Shown: positions 1 to 9,489, numbered from the stretch's first letter. The stretch: DNA of 52,744 nt from Gallibacter sp963634825 (GCA_963634825.1 CAVHCP010000007.1:1-52744), one strand, 5' to 3'. Numbers and translations: made by a program. Notes: generated by a model not told the origin, from the sequence alone.

Positions 1-52
1 AGCGCTGATGATACTTGGTGGGCGACTGCCTGGGAAAGTAGGACATTGCCGG
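1..52 (+). rRNA. rrf: 5S ribosomal RNA, 3' end (partial)
   Basis: The first about 52 bases read like the 3' half of a bacterial 5S rRNA: the loop E/helix IV region followed by the typical end AAAGTAGGACATTGCCGG. The 5' part lies outside the window, so an rRNA operon precedes metG. The exact 3' end is inferred from family convention. A rho-independent hairpin follows within a few bases, as expected for the last gene of an rRNA operon. Confidence 0.85.
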
Positions 53-56
53 TTTA

Positions 57-84
57 AAGGTAGCCAGAAGGCTACCTTTTTTTA
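57..84 (+). terminator. rho-independent terminator of the rRNA operon
   Basis: A perfect 9-bp stem, AAGGTAGCC (57-65) and GGCTACCTT (70-78), with an AGAA loop runs straight into a T-tract. It directly follows the 5S rRNA end. Confidence 0.9.
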
Positions 85-115
85 TTGCAAATTTGCCGGT
101 TGTGCGCCACGCACA

Positions 116-144
116 TTGAAAAAAGAAAGATTTTGTGATATTCT
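116..144 (+). promoter_or_regulatory. sigma-A-type promoter for metG
   Basis: TTGAAA (116-121), a 17-base spacer and TATTCT (139-144) lie between the rRNA terminator and metG. This leaves a leader of roughly 50 bases. No T-box leader (no specifier stem or T-box consensus) is visible, so metG does not appear to be controlled by tRNA-Met in that way. Confidence 0.55.
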
Positions 145-203
145 GTAATGTATCTTTAAGTAGTTAGCCGGGTTTCATTAGCCCGGAGAAAGAAGGTGAC
201 AGT

Positions 204-2165
204 ATGACAGAGAAAAAAGGAACTTTTTACATTACAACACCAATTTATTATCCGAGTGCAAATCTTCATATCGGACATACATATTGTACGGTGATGGCGG
301 ATGCTATGGCACGCTTTAAAAGGGCAGTTGGCTATGATGTAAGATTTCAGACAGGTACAGACGAGCATGGTCAGAAAATCCAAACTATAGCGATAGAAAA
401 GGGCGTTACCCCTCAGCAGTATGTTGATGAGGTGGTTGACGGCATCAAAAAGCTATGGAATACAATGGAAATTTCGTATGATGACTTTGTAAGGACAACC
501 GAAGAACGTCATAAGAAGCGTGTCCAGAAAATATTTATGCAGATGTACGAAAAGGGAGACATCTATAAAGGCGTTTATGAGGGGCTTTATTGTACACCTT
601 GCGAATCCTTTTGGACAGAAAGCCAGCTTGACGAAAACGGCTGTTGCCCTGATTGTGGTAGACCTGTTCAGTATGCGAAGGAAGAAGCGTACTTCTTTAG
701 ATTGAGTAAATATCAGGATAAATTGCTTGATTTATTTAAAAACAATCCGGAATTTTTGCAGCCGGAGACAAGAAGAAATGAAATGATAGCCTTTGTAGAG
801 CAAGGGCTTGAAGATTTGTGTATCTCGAGATCTTCATTTGACTGGGGTATACAGGTACCTATCGACGAAAAGCATGTAATATATGTATGGCTTGATGCGC
901 TTGCAAACTATATTACAACTCTCGGATATCCCGATGATCCGGAGGAATATAACAAATATTGGCCTGCGGATTATCACATAGTAGGAAAGGAAATTGTAAG
1001 ATTTCATACTGTTATTTGGCCGGCTATGCTTATGTCGCTCGGCTTGCCATTACCAAAGCATGTACTCGGACACGGCTGGCTGTTGATAGACGGTGGCAAG
1101 ATGAGTAAATCGAAGGGTAATGTTGTAGACCCTGTAAAGCTGATAGACAGATATGGCGTTGATGCGCTAAAATATTTCCTTTTGAGAGAATATACATTTG
1201 GACAGGACGGCAATTTTACAAGTGAGGTAATGCTCAAGAGATTAAATTACGATCTTGCAAATGACCTTGGGAACCTCGTAAGCAGGACTGCGTCAATGAT
1301 CGAAAAATACTGCGACGGCATAGTGCCAAAGCAGGGCAAGGAAGAAAGTCCGGACGACGACCTCAAAAAAATAGCTATAGGTGTAGCTGATAAGGTTGAG
1401 GCGGAAATGGACAAGTTTAGATTTAATTATGCGCTTGAGGAAATTTGGATTCTCGTAAGAAGAGCAAATAAATATATAGACGAAACTACACCTTGGATTT
1501 TGGCAAAGGATGAGGCAAACAAGGAAAGACTTGATGTTGTTATGCACAACCTTGCAGAGGCACTTCGTATAGTTTCGGTTTTGATCTATCCATTTATGCA
1601 TGCTACTGCATCAGAAATAAGAAAGCAAATAGGTCTTGCTGATGTAAAGGCAACATGGGAGGATGCTAAAGTATTTGATCTTATGGACGGCGAGAAGGTA
1701 AAAAGAGGCGAGCCTATATTCCCGAGAATGGATATCGAAAAGGAACTCGAGGAGCTTGAGGCATTAAAGGCTGAAGCGGCAAAAAAAGCAAGTGAAGCTA
1801 AGGCAGACGATGATGCTGATAAAAAGCCTGCAAAACCGGAGATCGAATATGACGATTTTGATAAGATTGATTTCAAGGTCGGCAAGATTATAGAAGCAGA
1901 AAAGCATCCAAAAGCTGATAAGCTCTTAGTATTTAAGGTAAAGATCGGCGATGAGGTAAGGCAAATTATTTCCGGCGTAGCAGATAGATTTGCACCTGAG
2001 GAAACAATCGGCAAAAAGGTCGTAGTTGTTGCAAATCTCGCACCAAGAAAGCTCAGAGGACTTGAGTCAAAAGGTATGCTTTTGTTTGCCGATAACGAGG
2101 TTGACGGCAAGATGACATACGAATTTGTAACAACAAATGCCGAGGACGGCAATATAGTAAGCTAA
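204..2165 (+). CDS. metG: methionyl-tRNA synthetase
   Basis: Charges tRNA-Met with methionine in the cytoplasm. The 653-aa product is full length for the long bacterial form. The class I signatures are present: HIGH at residues 22-25 and KMSKS at 299-303. A zinc knuckle is formed by C130, C133, a CC pair at 147/148 and C151. After an anticodon-binding helical region there is a lysine/alanine/glutamate-rich linker (about 520-550) and a C-terminal EMAPII/Trbp111-like tRNA-binding domain (about 553-653), which usually dimerises the enzyme. The ATG at 204 is preceded by an AAGAAGGTGA-type ribosome binding site. It starts the housekeeping run and is followed by tatD after 13 bases, a classical metG-tatD pairing. 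Confidence 0.97.
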   Translation: MTEKKGTFYITTPIYYPSANLHIGHTYCTVMADAMARFKRAVGYDVRFQTGTDEHGQKIQTIAIEKGVTPQQYVDEVVDGIKKLWNTMEISYDDFVRTTEERHKKRVQKIFMQMYEKGDIYKGVYEGLYCTPCESFWTESQLDENGCCPDCGRPVQYAKEEAYFFRLSKYQDKLLDLFKNNPEFLQPETRRNEMIAFVEQGLEDLCISRSSFDWGIQVPIDEKHVIYVWLDALANYITTLGYPDDPEEYNKYWPADYHIVGKEIVRFHTVIWPAMLMSLGLPLPKHVLGHGWLLIDGGKMSKSKGNVVDPVKLIDRYGVDALKYFLLREYTFGQDGNFTSEVMLKRLNYDLANDLGNLVSRTASMIEKYCDGIVPKQGKEESPDDDLKKIAIGVADKVEAEMDKFRFNYALEEIWILVRRANKYIDETTPWILAKDEANKERLDVVMHNLAEALRIVSVLIYPFMHATASEIRKQIGLADVKATWEDAKVFDLMDGEKVKRGEPIFPRMDIEKELEELEALKAEAAKKASEAKADDDADKKPAKPEIEYDDFDKIDFKVGKIIEAEKHPKADKLLVFKVKIGDEVRQIISGVADRFAPEETIGKKVVVVANLAPRKLRGLESKGMLLFADNEVDGKMTYEFVTTNAEDGNIVS

Positions 2166-2178
2166 GAGAGAAAAAAGA

Positions 2179-3036
2179 ATGTTATTTGATTCACATACTC
2201 ATTTGACGAGTGAAGATTATCCGAAGGAAGTTAGGGATAATCTAATAAAGGATATAGAGGACTCAGACGTAGCCTACGTGGTAGATGTAGGCTGCGATCT
2301 TGAGACTTCAAAACTGGCAGTAGATAACGCAAAGCGATATGATTGGTGCTATGCGACAGTTGGCGTGCATCCACACGAAACAAAGTCAATGGACGAAACG
2401 GTGCTCTTTATGATTGAGAGCTTGGCAAAAAAGGATAAGGTTGTGGCCATTGGCGAGATTGGGCTTGATTTTCATTATGACCATTCGCCGAGGGATGTAC
2501 AAATTTATTGGTTCAGAGAGCAGATAAAGCTTGCAAACAGGCTAAAAATGCCGATTGCTATTCATTCGCGGGATGCTGATGCGCTGACGCTAGAAATTTT
2601 AAAGGAAGAAAAAGCTTTTTCGCCTGAGCGAAAAAAGCATTTTGCAGCGCAGGATAATGAGGGCGGAAAGAATAGTGCGACAGCAACAAAAATCGCAGAA
2701 AACGATGCGAGGGTTTTGATTCATTGCTTTAGCGGCAGTGCGGAGCTTGCGGAACAATATATAAAACTCGGAGCGACTATTTCGGTAGCAGGTCCTGTGA
2801 CTTATAAAAATAACAAAAAAACGCAAAGAGTTGTGCAGACTGTACCAATCGAAAGGCTACTCATAGAGACAGATGCTCCATTCCTGACGCCGGAGCCACA
2901 CCGTGGCAAGACAAACAAGTCGCCTTATGTAGAGCATACGGCAAGACGGGTTGCCTTGCTAAAGGACATGGATTATGAGGATGTTGCAAGGATAACTTGC
3001 GAAAATGCAAAGAGATTTTTTAACATTGATAAATGA
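2179..3036 (+). CDS. tatD: TatD family metal-dependent hydrolase/DNase
   Basis: TatD proteins are TIM-barrel metal-dependent hydrolases with 3'-5' exonuclease or DNase activity. The metal ligands are visible: HTH at residues 6-8, the Glu/Asp motif GEIGLDFH (92-99), HSRDAD (129-134), HCFSGS (182-187) and ETDAPF near residue 235. The 285-aa length exceeds the usual 255-265. The surplus is a charged, low-conservation insertion at about 142-176, between the HSRD strand and the HCFSG strand. It lies 13 bases after metG and its end overlaps the upstream part of the tilS reading frame, so the genes are probably co-transcribed. The family is certain; the exact substrate is not. Confidence 0.93.
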   Translation: MLFDSHTHLTSEDYPKEVRDNLIKDIEDSDVAYVVDVGCDLETSKLAVDNAKRYDWCYATVGVHPHETKSMDETVLFMIESLAKKDKVVAIGEIGLDFHYDHSPRDVQIYWFREQIKLANRLKMPIAIHSRDADALTLEILKEEKAFSPERKKHFAAQDNEGGKNSATATKIAENDARVLIHCFSGSAELAEQYIKLGATISVAGPVTYKNNKKTQRVVQTVPIERLLIETDAPFLTPEPHRGKTNKSPYVEHTARRVALLKDMDYEDVARITCENAKRFFNIDK

Positions 3037-3073
3037 TTTGCAAAATATAAACGAAGGTGCACAGGATAATAAA

Positions 3074-4489
3074 ATGGTAAAGGAAGCTGTAATAGAGACG
3101 ATAAAAAAACACAATCTCATAGAGAGCGGAGATGTAGTCATACTCGGACTTTCGGGAGGACCTGACTCGGTGTGTCTGTTTAACATACTCCTAGAGCTTT
3201 CGAGTGTTTTGAACTTCACACTTCACGGTGCGCACGTAAATCACATGCTCAGAGCCGATGCGGCAGAGGAGGATCAGCTCTTTGTTGAAAACCTGTGCGA
3301 AGCGAATGGCATATGCTCGTGGTCGACTATAGTTGATTGCAATAAGTTGGCTGAGGAGCTTTCGATGACAAGCGAGGAGGCAGGCCGAAAGGCGAGATAT
3401 GATTTTTTTGCCGAAATAACAGAAACGCTTTCATTTGAGGGAATAGACAAAAGTCGCATAAAGATTGCGATTGCGCAAAACCGTGACGATCAGGTCGAAA
3501 CTGTGCTATTTAGGATTATAAGGGGCACAGGTACAGATGGACTCGCAGGCATAGATTACAAGAGGATAAACGAAAGAGGCAATATGATAATAAGGCCACT
3601 TCTTGATGTGCCTAAGAGCGAGATTTTGGATTATTGTGAGGAAAACAAGTTAAATCCTCGAATGGATCACACAAATGAGCAGAGCATTTATACAAGAAAC
3701 AAAATAAGATTGGAGCTTATCCCATACATAAAAGAAAATTTCAATCAAAATATCGCTGAGGCGATTGAAAGGCTCAGCAAGATAGCAAAGGAAGACAGAA
3801 ATTTTATAAGGCAATATACTCTTGAGAGCTATCAAAAAAGTTTAGAAAAAAAAGAGGAAAACGAAATTTGGCTAAAAAAAGAAGCGCTTTCTAATATGCC
3901 ACCTTCGATAAGACATAGGATTATTATGATGTCATTTGCAAATATAGGTCTTGCGAGTGATATTACAAACACGCACCTAAATCAGGCAGATGAGTTGATT
4001 TTGCATGGCATTACACCGCAACAGACGGACTTGCCGAAGGGTTTTTTGCTTAGAGTATCATATGACAATATAATTTGTGGCAAGAGGAGTGAGGGAGGCA
4101 GGAAAAGGCAGACCGAGCTTCCAAAGATAATAGTAAACACACTTGATATAGATAAATACGAGCATAGAAAAGGCGTTGCGGCATTTGACCTTGGACTTAT
4201 CGAAAAAGAGTACGGCAGGAGCAGTATGGACGATATGGTGCAGGTAAGGACGAGAAAACCGGGAGATTATATAAAATTGCCTGGCGTTTTGGGTAGAAAA
4301 AAATTGCAGGATTTGTTTGTAGATATGAAGATTCCGTCCGAGGACAGAGATAAGATCGCACTTATCTGCATAGGCCCCGAAGTTTTGTGGATTCCGGGGG
4401 TACTAAAGGATGGCAGATATACTGCAAATTACAAAATAACAAAGGATACTAAAAAGGTGATTACTGTTGAAATAAGCCAGCTTGTATGA
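3074..4489 (+). CDS. tilS: tRNA(Ile)-lysidine synthetase
   Basis: Converts C34 of the CAU-anticodon tRNA-Ile to lysidine so that it reads AUA, a codon used heavily in this window. The ATP-pyrophosphatase P-loop SGGPDS lies at residues 27-32, followed by the PP-loop domain, a helical linker and a C-terminal TilS_C domain with RTRKPGD and KLQDLFVD-like motifs. The open frame extends back to 3005 inside tatD, but ATG 3074 is preferred: an AGGA site lies 7 bases upstream and the protein (471 aa) then begins just before the P-loop domain as in homologues. Directly followed by ftsH; the hpt gene that usually separates them is elsewhere (42760). Confidence 0.95.
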   Translation: MVKEAVIETIKKHNLIESGDVVILGLSGGPDSVCLFNILLELSSVLNFTLHGAHVNHMLRADAAEEDQLFVENLCEANGICSWSTIVDCNKLAEELSMTSEEAGRKARYDFFAEITETLSFEGIDKSRIKIAIAQNRDDQVETVLFRIIRGTGTDGLAGIDYKRINERGNMIIRPLLDVPKSEILDYCEENKLNPRMDHTNEQSIYTRNKIRLELIPYIKENFNQNIAEAIERLSKIAKEDRNFIRQYTLESYQKSLEKKEENEIWLKKEALSNMPPSIRHRIIMMSFANIGLASDITNTHLNQADELILHGITPQQTDLPKGFLLRVSYDNIICGKRSEGGRKRQTELPKIIVNTLDIDKYEHRKGVAAFDLGLIEKEYGRSSMDDMVQVRTRKPGDYIKLPGVLGRKKLQDLFVDMKIPSEDRDKIALICIGPEVLWIPGVLKDGRYTANYKITKDTKKVITVEISQLV

Positions 4490-4556
4490 TAAAATTATTT
4501 GCTATAGGCGATGCAAAATAGCAACAAAAACAAAAATATGGATAAGGAGAAAATCA

Positions 4557-6506
4557 TTGAAAAAAGGATTTAAAAGCTTCGGAATTTATATTTTCATATT
4601 AGCCATAGTACTTTCTATGGCTCTTTTGTACGATATGGTTCCAAAAGATAAAGAAAAAGAGGTCAGATATTCGACATTTGTCGGCTATTTAGCGGACGAA
4701 GAGGTAAAGGAAATAGAGTTCAAGGAATATCAGATAAATGCTACATTAAAGGACGGCGACAAGGTATATACATATGTACATAGCAGTCTTGATGTGCAGA
4801 GCCTCCATGAGCAGTATGTAGATAAACAGAGCGAAGAGGGTATCCTTAAAGTTTCAAATGCAAAACCTGAAGAGCAGCCATGGATATTGTCCCTTGTACC
4901 TACGTTTATTATGATAGGTGTGCTGATATTCTTCTGGGTTATGATTATGCGCCAGCAGGGCGGTGGCAAGGCTATGTCGTTTGGCAAGAGCAAAGCCAAG
5001 ATGCAGACAAACCTCAAAAACTTGACATTTAAGGATGTTGCGGGCCTTGACGAGGAAAAAGAAGAATTGCAGGAGATCGTAGATTTCTTGAAGGATCCAA
5101 GAAAATATCACAGTTTAGGTGCGCGTATTCCGAAAGGAGTACTTCTTGTAGGCCCTCCGGGAACAGGTAAGACTTATATTTCAAAGGCGACAGCAGGAGA
5201 GGCAGGAGTGCCGTTTTTCACAATTTCAGGTTCGGACTTTGTGGAGATGTTTGTCGGAGTCGGAGCTTCGAGAGTTAGGGACTTATTTGAACAGGCAAAG
5301 AAAAATGCACCATGCATTATATTTATAGACGAAATAGATGCTGTAGGTCGTAAGAGAGGTGCAGGCATGGGCGGCGGTCATGACGAAAGAGAGCAGACCT
5401 TAAACCAGTTGCTTGTCGAAATGGACGGATTTACAGAAAATATGGGCATCATCATTTTGGCGGCAACAAACAGACCTGACATACTTGATCCTGCACTTTT
5501 GAGACCGGGTAGATTTGACAGACAGGTAGTTATAGGCATACCTGATATAAAAGGCAGAGAAGAAATATTTAAGGTACATAGCAAAAATAAACCGCTTGAT
5601 GACGATGTAGATGCAAAGGTGCTTGCACGAAGGACGCCTGGCTTTACACCTGCGGATATCGAAAATATGCTAAACGAAGCGGCGCTTCTTACTGCAAGGA
5701 GAAACGGTCGCAAGATTCGCATGGAAGAGATAGAGGAGGCTATTACAAAGGTTATAGCAGGACCTGAGAAAAAGAGCAGAGTTATAAGCGAAAAAGAAAA
5801 AAGGCTTACAGCTGTGCACGAGGCTGGACATGCTGTTGTGGCACATTCCTTGCCGGGTACAGATCCTGTACATCAGATAACTATCGTACCAAGAGGCAGA
5901 GCCGGCGGATTTACGATGATACTTCCAAAGGAAGACAGATATTATACGACAAAGAGCGATATGGAAGAACAGATCATACATCTTCTCGGCGGTCGTGTAG
6001 CGGAGATGCTTGTGCTCTCTGAAATTTCAACAGGAGCAAGCAACGACATACAAAGAGCAACAGACATTGCTAAGGATATGGTTACAAAATACGGCTTTAG
6101 CGATAAGCTCGGACCGATAAATTACTCGTCGTCAGAGGAGCTTTTCCTCGGCAGGGATCTTGGCACAAAGCAGTCATATTCTGAGGAAACGGCAAATGAA
6201 ATAGACGAGGAAGTAAAGAGGATCGTACACGAAGGATACGAAAAAGCACAGCAGCTTATAACAGATAATATGGATAAGTTGCTTGCGGTAGCCGATGCTC
6301 TTATGGAGCTCGAAACAATTGACGGTGAACAATTCGAAAGGCTTTATAGTGGCGATGTTACAGCTGAGGGGCTTGCTGCGGAAGTTAGACTTGAGGAAAG
6401 CAAAAAGCAGGTAGCTGACGAGGCAGAAGCACAGCAGACAGCGCAGGAGCTTGAAGATGACTCGGCACAAAACCCGGAAGAGATAAAATTGGAAAAAGAG
6501 GAGTAA
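4557..6506 (+). CDS. ftsH: ATP-dependent zinc metalloprotease FtsH
   Basis: Membrane-bound AAA+ protease that degrades misfolded membrane and regulatory proteins. Using TTG 4557, the 649-aa product has TM1 at about 8-25, an extracytoplasmic domain, TM2 at about 109-131, Walker A GPPGTGKT (199-206), Walker B IIFIDEID (254-261), the second region of homology near 306-321 and the zinc-protease motif HEAGH (421-425), then an acidic tail. The frame stays open upstream to 4482 within tilS, but the AAGGAG at 4544-4549 sits 7 bases before TTG 4557, and the N-terminus MKKGFKSF matches homologues. The only gap to tilS is this leader. Translation from TTG suggests modest output. Confidence 0.96.
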   Translation: MKKGFKSFGIYIFILAIVLSMALLYDMVPKDKEKEVRYSTFVGYLADEEVKEIEFKEYQINATLKDGDKVYTYVHSSLDVQSLHEQYVDKQSEEGILKVSNAKPEEQPWILSLVPTFIMIGVLIFFWVMIMRQQGGGKAMSFGKSKAKMQTNLKNLTFKDVAGLDEEKEELQEIVDFLKDPRKYHSLGARIPKGVLLVGPPGTGKTYISKATAGEAGVPFFTISGSDFVEMFVGVGASRVRDLFEQAKKNAPCIIFIDEIDAVGRKRGAGMGGGHDEREQTLNQLLVEMDGFTENMGIIILAATNRPDILDPALLRPGRFDRQVVIGIPDIKGREEIFKVHSKNKPLDDDVDAKVLARRTPGFTPADIENMLNEAALLTARRNGRKIRMEEIEEAITKVIAGPEKKSRVISEKEKRLTAVHEAGHAVVAHSLPGTDPVHQITIVPRGRAGGFTMILPKEDRYYTTKSDMEEQIIHLLGGRVAEMLVLSEISTGASNDIQRATDIAKDMVTKYGFSDKLGPINYSSSEELFLGRDLGTKQSYSEETANEIDEEVKRIVHEGYEKAQQLITDNMDKLLAVADALMELETIDGEQFERLYSGDVTAEGLAAEVRLEESKKQVADEAEAQQTAQELEDDSAQNPEEIKLEKEE

Positions 6507-6512
6507 AATCCG

Positions 6513-7664
6513 ATGAGAGAATTTAGCAATACGCTGATAAACAGTAGCATATATCATCTGCTTAACTTCGATAAGTATAGCGATTTCCCAACGGCAGTCA
6601 GGGCTGCAGCCGAAAGCAATGATTACCAGTTGGTGCTACTTAGTATTGATCTCAACCCGCTTTTAGCAATAGAGACACAGCAAAAAACGTCGCTTGAGAG
6701 AGTTGTAGCGGCAGCGAGGGAAAATGCAATAAAGGTAAAGCCGGGCTTACACGAAAAGATTAATGTTGACGGTGTCGTGACATATTGGGGTGTTGTTACT
6801 ATCAATGCCGAACCATATTATATGCTTATTGCAGATAATAAGGAGCAGTATTCGGCAGATGAAGTAGAAAAGCTGGCAGATATTTTTAGAATAGCTATGG
6901 GTATGTGGAAATATTCGCCGGCATCCGACAAAAGATCTGATTTTATCAGGGCTCTTCGCAGAGGTAATATCACAAAGGCATACGAGCAACTGACAGACTT
7001 GGATTTAGAAGGAAATGAGGTTGTGAGCGTGTTTGCCGCAAAAGGTCCGCCTCCGGAGGAAATTATCGTAGCGATAGACAGATATTGCATATCAAACGGA
7101 CTTATAAATTGGCAGATTATAGAGTCAAACGAGATTATGGGTATTATAATGTCGCCACAGCCAAAGTGTCACAATACAAAAGTGAGCAATTTATTCCAAG
7201 AGCTAAAGAGCATGGAAAATTTCAAGGCGGTACATTTTACGGGAATAAATAGCATAGAGGAAGCCTGCTCCGCATTTAAGATTGTAAAAGAGGGCATCAA
7301 AACGGCAGACAAAATATACCCGTACAAGAGAGTTTTTACTAAATATGATCTTGCTTTGATAGGAAGTTGCAATAGTATCAATCGCAAAAATGGTCATCTA
7401 AAACGCTTATATCTTGACCTTGTTTCGGTATTTAACGAAGAAAAAAGTCAAAAAGGCAAGCAGCTTTTGGAGACATTGCAAACATTTGTCCTTGATGCGG
7501 GAATGAATGTCACAAAGACAGCAAGCATTATGAATATTCACGTAAATACGGTACAGTATAGATTAAAAAAGGTAAATGAACTTCTCGGAGTAGAGGTTAC
7601 AGGTAACCGAGTTGTGCCGGGTTTGACAGTATCACTTGCATTAAAAAGACTAAATAAGGCATAG
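6513..7664 (+). CDS. CdaR/PucR-type helix-turn-helix transcriptional regulator
   Basis: A 383-aa protein ending in a PucR-type HTH domain (about 325-380): a helical region with NVTKTASIMNIHVNTVQYRLKKV, typical of CdaR/PucR activators. The middle (about 130-310) is compatible with the degenerate GGDEF-like module of this family; the N-terminal third is an unassigned sensor-like domain. The ATG lies 6 bases after ftsH and has a GAGGAG site overlapping the ftsH stop. Its position between ftsH and coaX is unusual and suggests co-transcription. No effector can be deduced. Family assignment is firm for the HTH and tentative for the rest. Confidence 0.8.
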   Translation: MREFSNTLINSSIYHLLNFDKYSDFPTAVRAAAESNDYQLVLLSIDLNPLLAIETQQKTSLERVVAAARENAIKVKPGLHEKINVDGVVTYWGVVTINAEPYYMLIADNKEQYSADEVEKLADIFRIAMGMWKYSPASDKRSDFIRALRRGNITKAYEQLTDLDLEGNEVVSVFAAKGPPPEEIIVAIDRYCISNGLINWQIIESNEIMGIIMSPQPKCHNTKVSNLFQELKSMENFKAVHFTGINSIEEACSAFKIVKEGIKTADKIYPYKRVFTKYDLALIGSCNSINRKNGHLKRLYLDLVSVFNEEKSQKGKQLLETLQTFVLDAGMNVTKTASIMNIHVNTVQYRLKKVNELLGVEVTGNRVVPGLTVSLALKRLNKA

Positions 7665-7680
7665 CGAAAGGAGAAATCTG

Positions 7681-8484
7681 ATGCTTTTGGCATTTGATGT
7701 TGGAAATACAAATATAGTATTGGGCGTTTTTGACGAAGGAAAGCTCATAGAAAATTGGCGTATGGAAACGGATGTACGAAAGAGTGCAGACGAATATGGT
7801 ATGATAATAAATCAATTATTTGCATATGCCGGACTAAAAACAAAAGATGTAAAAGATGTCATAATAGCGACGGTAGTGCCTTCGGTCTTATATACTTTGC
7901 AACATATGTCGATGAAATATTTTAACAGCAAGGCGATAGTAATAGAGTCGGGCGTTAAGACAGGACTGCTTATCAAATATGACAATCCGAAGCATGTCGG
8001 ATCGGACAGGATAGTAAATGCGGTAGCGGCATACGAAAAGTACGGCGGACCGCTTATTCTTATTGATTTTGGTACTGCTACAACATTTTGTGCAGTGACG
8101 GCAAAGGCCGAGTACCTTGGCGGGGCGATAGCGCCGGGACTAAAAATATCAAGCGAAGCGCTTTTTACGATGACATCAAAACTACCAAAAGTAGAGCTTG
8201 AGACACCGAGCAATGTCATATCAAAAAATACGACAAATTCTATTCAATCAGGTCTTATATACGGACATATGGGAATGGTTGAATTTATCGTAAAGAAGAT
8301 GAAAGTCGAACTTGTGGAGATAGGCGAGGACGCTGATAAGATAACGGTAGTTGCGACAGGCGGTCTTGCAAATCTGATAGATGACGGAGTTGATTGCATA
8401 GACAAGGTAGATAAGCTTCTTACACTCGAGGGGCTTGAGATTTTATATGAAAAAAACAGAAAAGATAAAAAACATAAGAAGTAG
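7681..8484 (+). CDS. coaX: type III pantothenate kinase
   Basis: Phosphorylates pantothenate in the first step of coenzyme A synthesis. The 267-aa ASKHA-fold protein carries the phosphate 1 motif DVGNTN near residue 6, the GSDR segment, the phosphate 2 motif IDFGTATTF and GGAIAPGL. An AAAGGAG site precedes ATG 7681. The gene lies 16 bases after the CdaR-like gene and its 3' end overlaps the start of dus by 38 bases, indicating coupling. CoaX next to ftsH and dusB is an ancestral Firmicutes arrangement; hslO and cysK, common there, are absent. Confidence 0.95.
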   Translation: MLLAFDVGNTNIVLGVFDEGKLIENWRMETDVRKSADEYGMIINQLFAYAGLKTKDVKDVIIATVVPSVLYTLQHMSMKYFNSKAIVIESGVKTGLLIKYDNPKHVGSDRIVNAVAAYEKYGGPLILIDFGTATTFCAVTAKAEYLGGAIAPGLKISSEALFTMTSKLPKVELETPSNVISKNTTNSIQSGLIYGHMGMVEFIVKKMKVELVEIGEDADKITVVATGGLANLIDDGVDCIDKVDKLLTLEGLEILYEKNRKDKKHKK

Positions 8485-9439
8485 CGAGATAGGCGGTATA
8501 AAATTAGCAAATCCATTTATTGCGGCGCCACTGGCAGGTATAACGGATGCTCCGACGAGGCGTATAGCAAAATCGATGGGAGCGTCTTTAGTTTATTCGG
8601 AAATGATAAGTGGCAAGGGACTCATATATCAAAACAAAAATACCGAAAGTCTTTTAAAGATATATGATGACGAAAAGCCTGTTGCTTTTCAGCTATTTGG
8701 CGCAGAACCCGAAGTAATCTATAAGGCAGCCGGGCTACTTCAAAAATATGAAAATGAAATTTTGGACATAAATATGGGCTGTCCCGTGCCAAAGGTGGTA
8801 AAAAATGGCGAGGGGTCAGCTCTTTTAAAAAAACCGGATTTGATATATGAAATTGTCAGAGCGGCGGTAGAGGGCGCAAATAAGCCTGTAACGGCAAAAA
8901 TAAGGATTGGCTGGGATGACGACTCGATAAACTGCGTTGAGGTAGCAAGGCAGATAGAAGCCGCAGGAGCCTCTGCTGTGGCGGTACACGGCAGGACGAG
9001 GATGCAGTATTATTCGGGCGAGGCAAATTGGGATGCGATAAAGGAAGTAAAGGAAAGTGTCAATATTCCCGTTATAGGAAACGGCGATATCTTTTGCGGT
9101 GAGGATGCCATGCGCATGCTCGAAAAAACTGGCTGCGATATGGTGATGATAGCAAGAGGTATGCTTGGCAATCCATGGATTTTTAGGGAATGCACAGCTC
9201 TTTACAGTGGCAAGCAAAAACCACAGCCACCAACCGTAAAAGAAAAAAGAGAGATGATACTTGCGCATCTAAATGGTTTGATAGCCGAAAAGGGCGAGGA
9301 TAGAGCTGTCAAGGAAATGCGAAAGCACATAGCTTGGTATACAAAAGGTATGCGTGACAGCGCGGTGCTCAGAAGAGCGATAAATCAGATAACAGAGGCA
9401 AAAGAGCTGCGAGAAGTGATTTGCAAAAAGATGCTTTAA
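8447..9439 (+). CDS. dusB: tRNA-dihydrouridine synthase (DusB type)
   Basis: Flavin enzyme reducing uridine to dihydrouridine in tRNA. Motifs seen: PLAGITDAPTRR (start of the FMN barrel), NMGCPVPKV with the catalytic cysteine, KIRIGWDD, VHGRTRMQYYSG, and GNGDIF plus a GRG-like IARGMLGNPW phosphate-binding loop, followed by the helical tRNA-binding domain. The frame opens at a TTG at 8435, but ATG 8447 is preferred; the GAGGGG at 8429-8434 is 12 bases upstream, within coaX. That gives 330 aa. The 38-base overlap with coaX supports translational coupling. DusB is inferred from the neighbourhood. Confidence 0.92.
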   Translation: MKKTEKIKNIRSSEIGGIKLANPFIAAPLAGITDAPTRRIAKSMGASLVYSEMISGKGLIYQNKNTESLLKIYDDEKPVAFQLFGAEPEVIYKAAGLLQKYENEILDINMGCPVPKVVKNGEGSALLKKPDLIYEIVRAAVEGANKPVTAKIRIGWDDDSINCVEVARQIEAAGASAVAVHGRTRMQYYSGEANWDAIKEVKESVNIPVIGNGDIFCGEDAMRMLEKTGCDMVMIARGMLGNPWIFRECTALYSGKQKPQPPTVKEKREMILAHLNGLIAEKGEDRAVKEMRKHIAWYTKGMRDSAVLRRAINQITEAKELREVICKKML

Positions 9440-9480
9440 AAAGAACACTAAAAATTTTAGTACAATATTTTATACAGGTA

Positions 9481-9489
9481 TGGTATAAT
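9481..9489 (+). promoter_or_regulatory. extended -10 promoter of ftsZ
   Basis: TGGTATAAT is a perfect TGnTATAAT extended -10 element. The upstream bases give no convincing -35 box, as is usual for extended -10 promoters. It lies about 44 bases before the ftsZ start. Confidence 0.65.

Noticed and set aside
1586..2152. Long minus-strand frame opposite the metG 3' end (and similar ones opposite ftsZ, zapA, mutS2, lon and the second transporter)
   Set aside because: These translate to serine/phenylalanine-rich low-complexity sequence, lack ribosome binding sites and oppose well-conserved genes; they are complement artefacts of codon bias.
3005..3073. Upstream extension of tilS into tatD
   Set aside because: It would add 23 residues not found in TilS and overlap tatD by 32 bases; ATG 3074 has a better-placed ribosome binding site.
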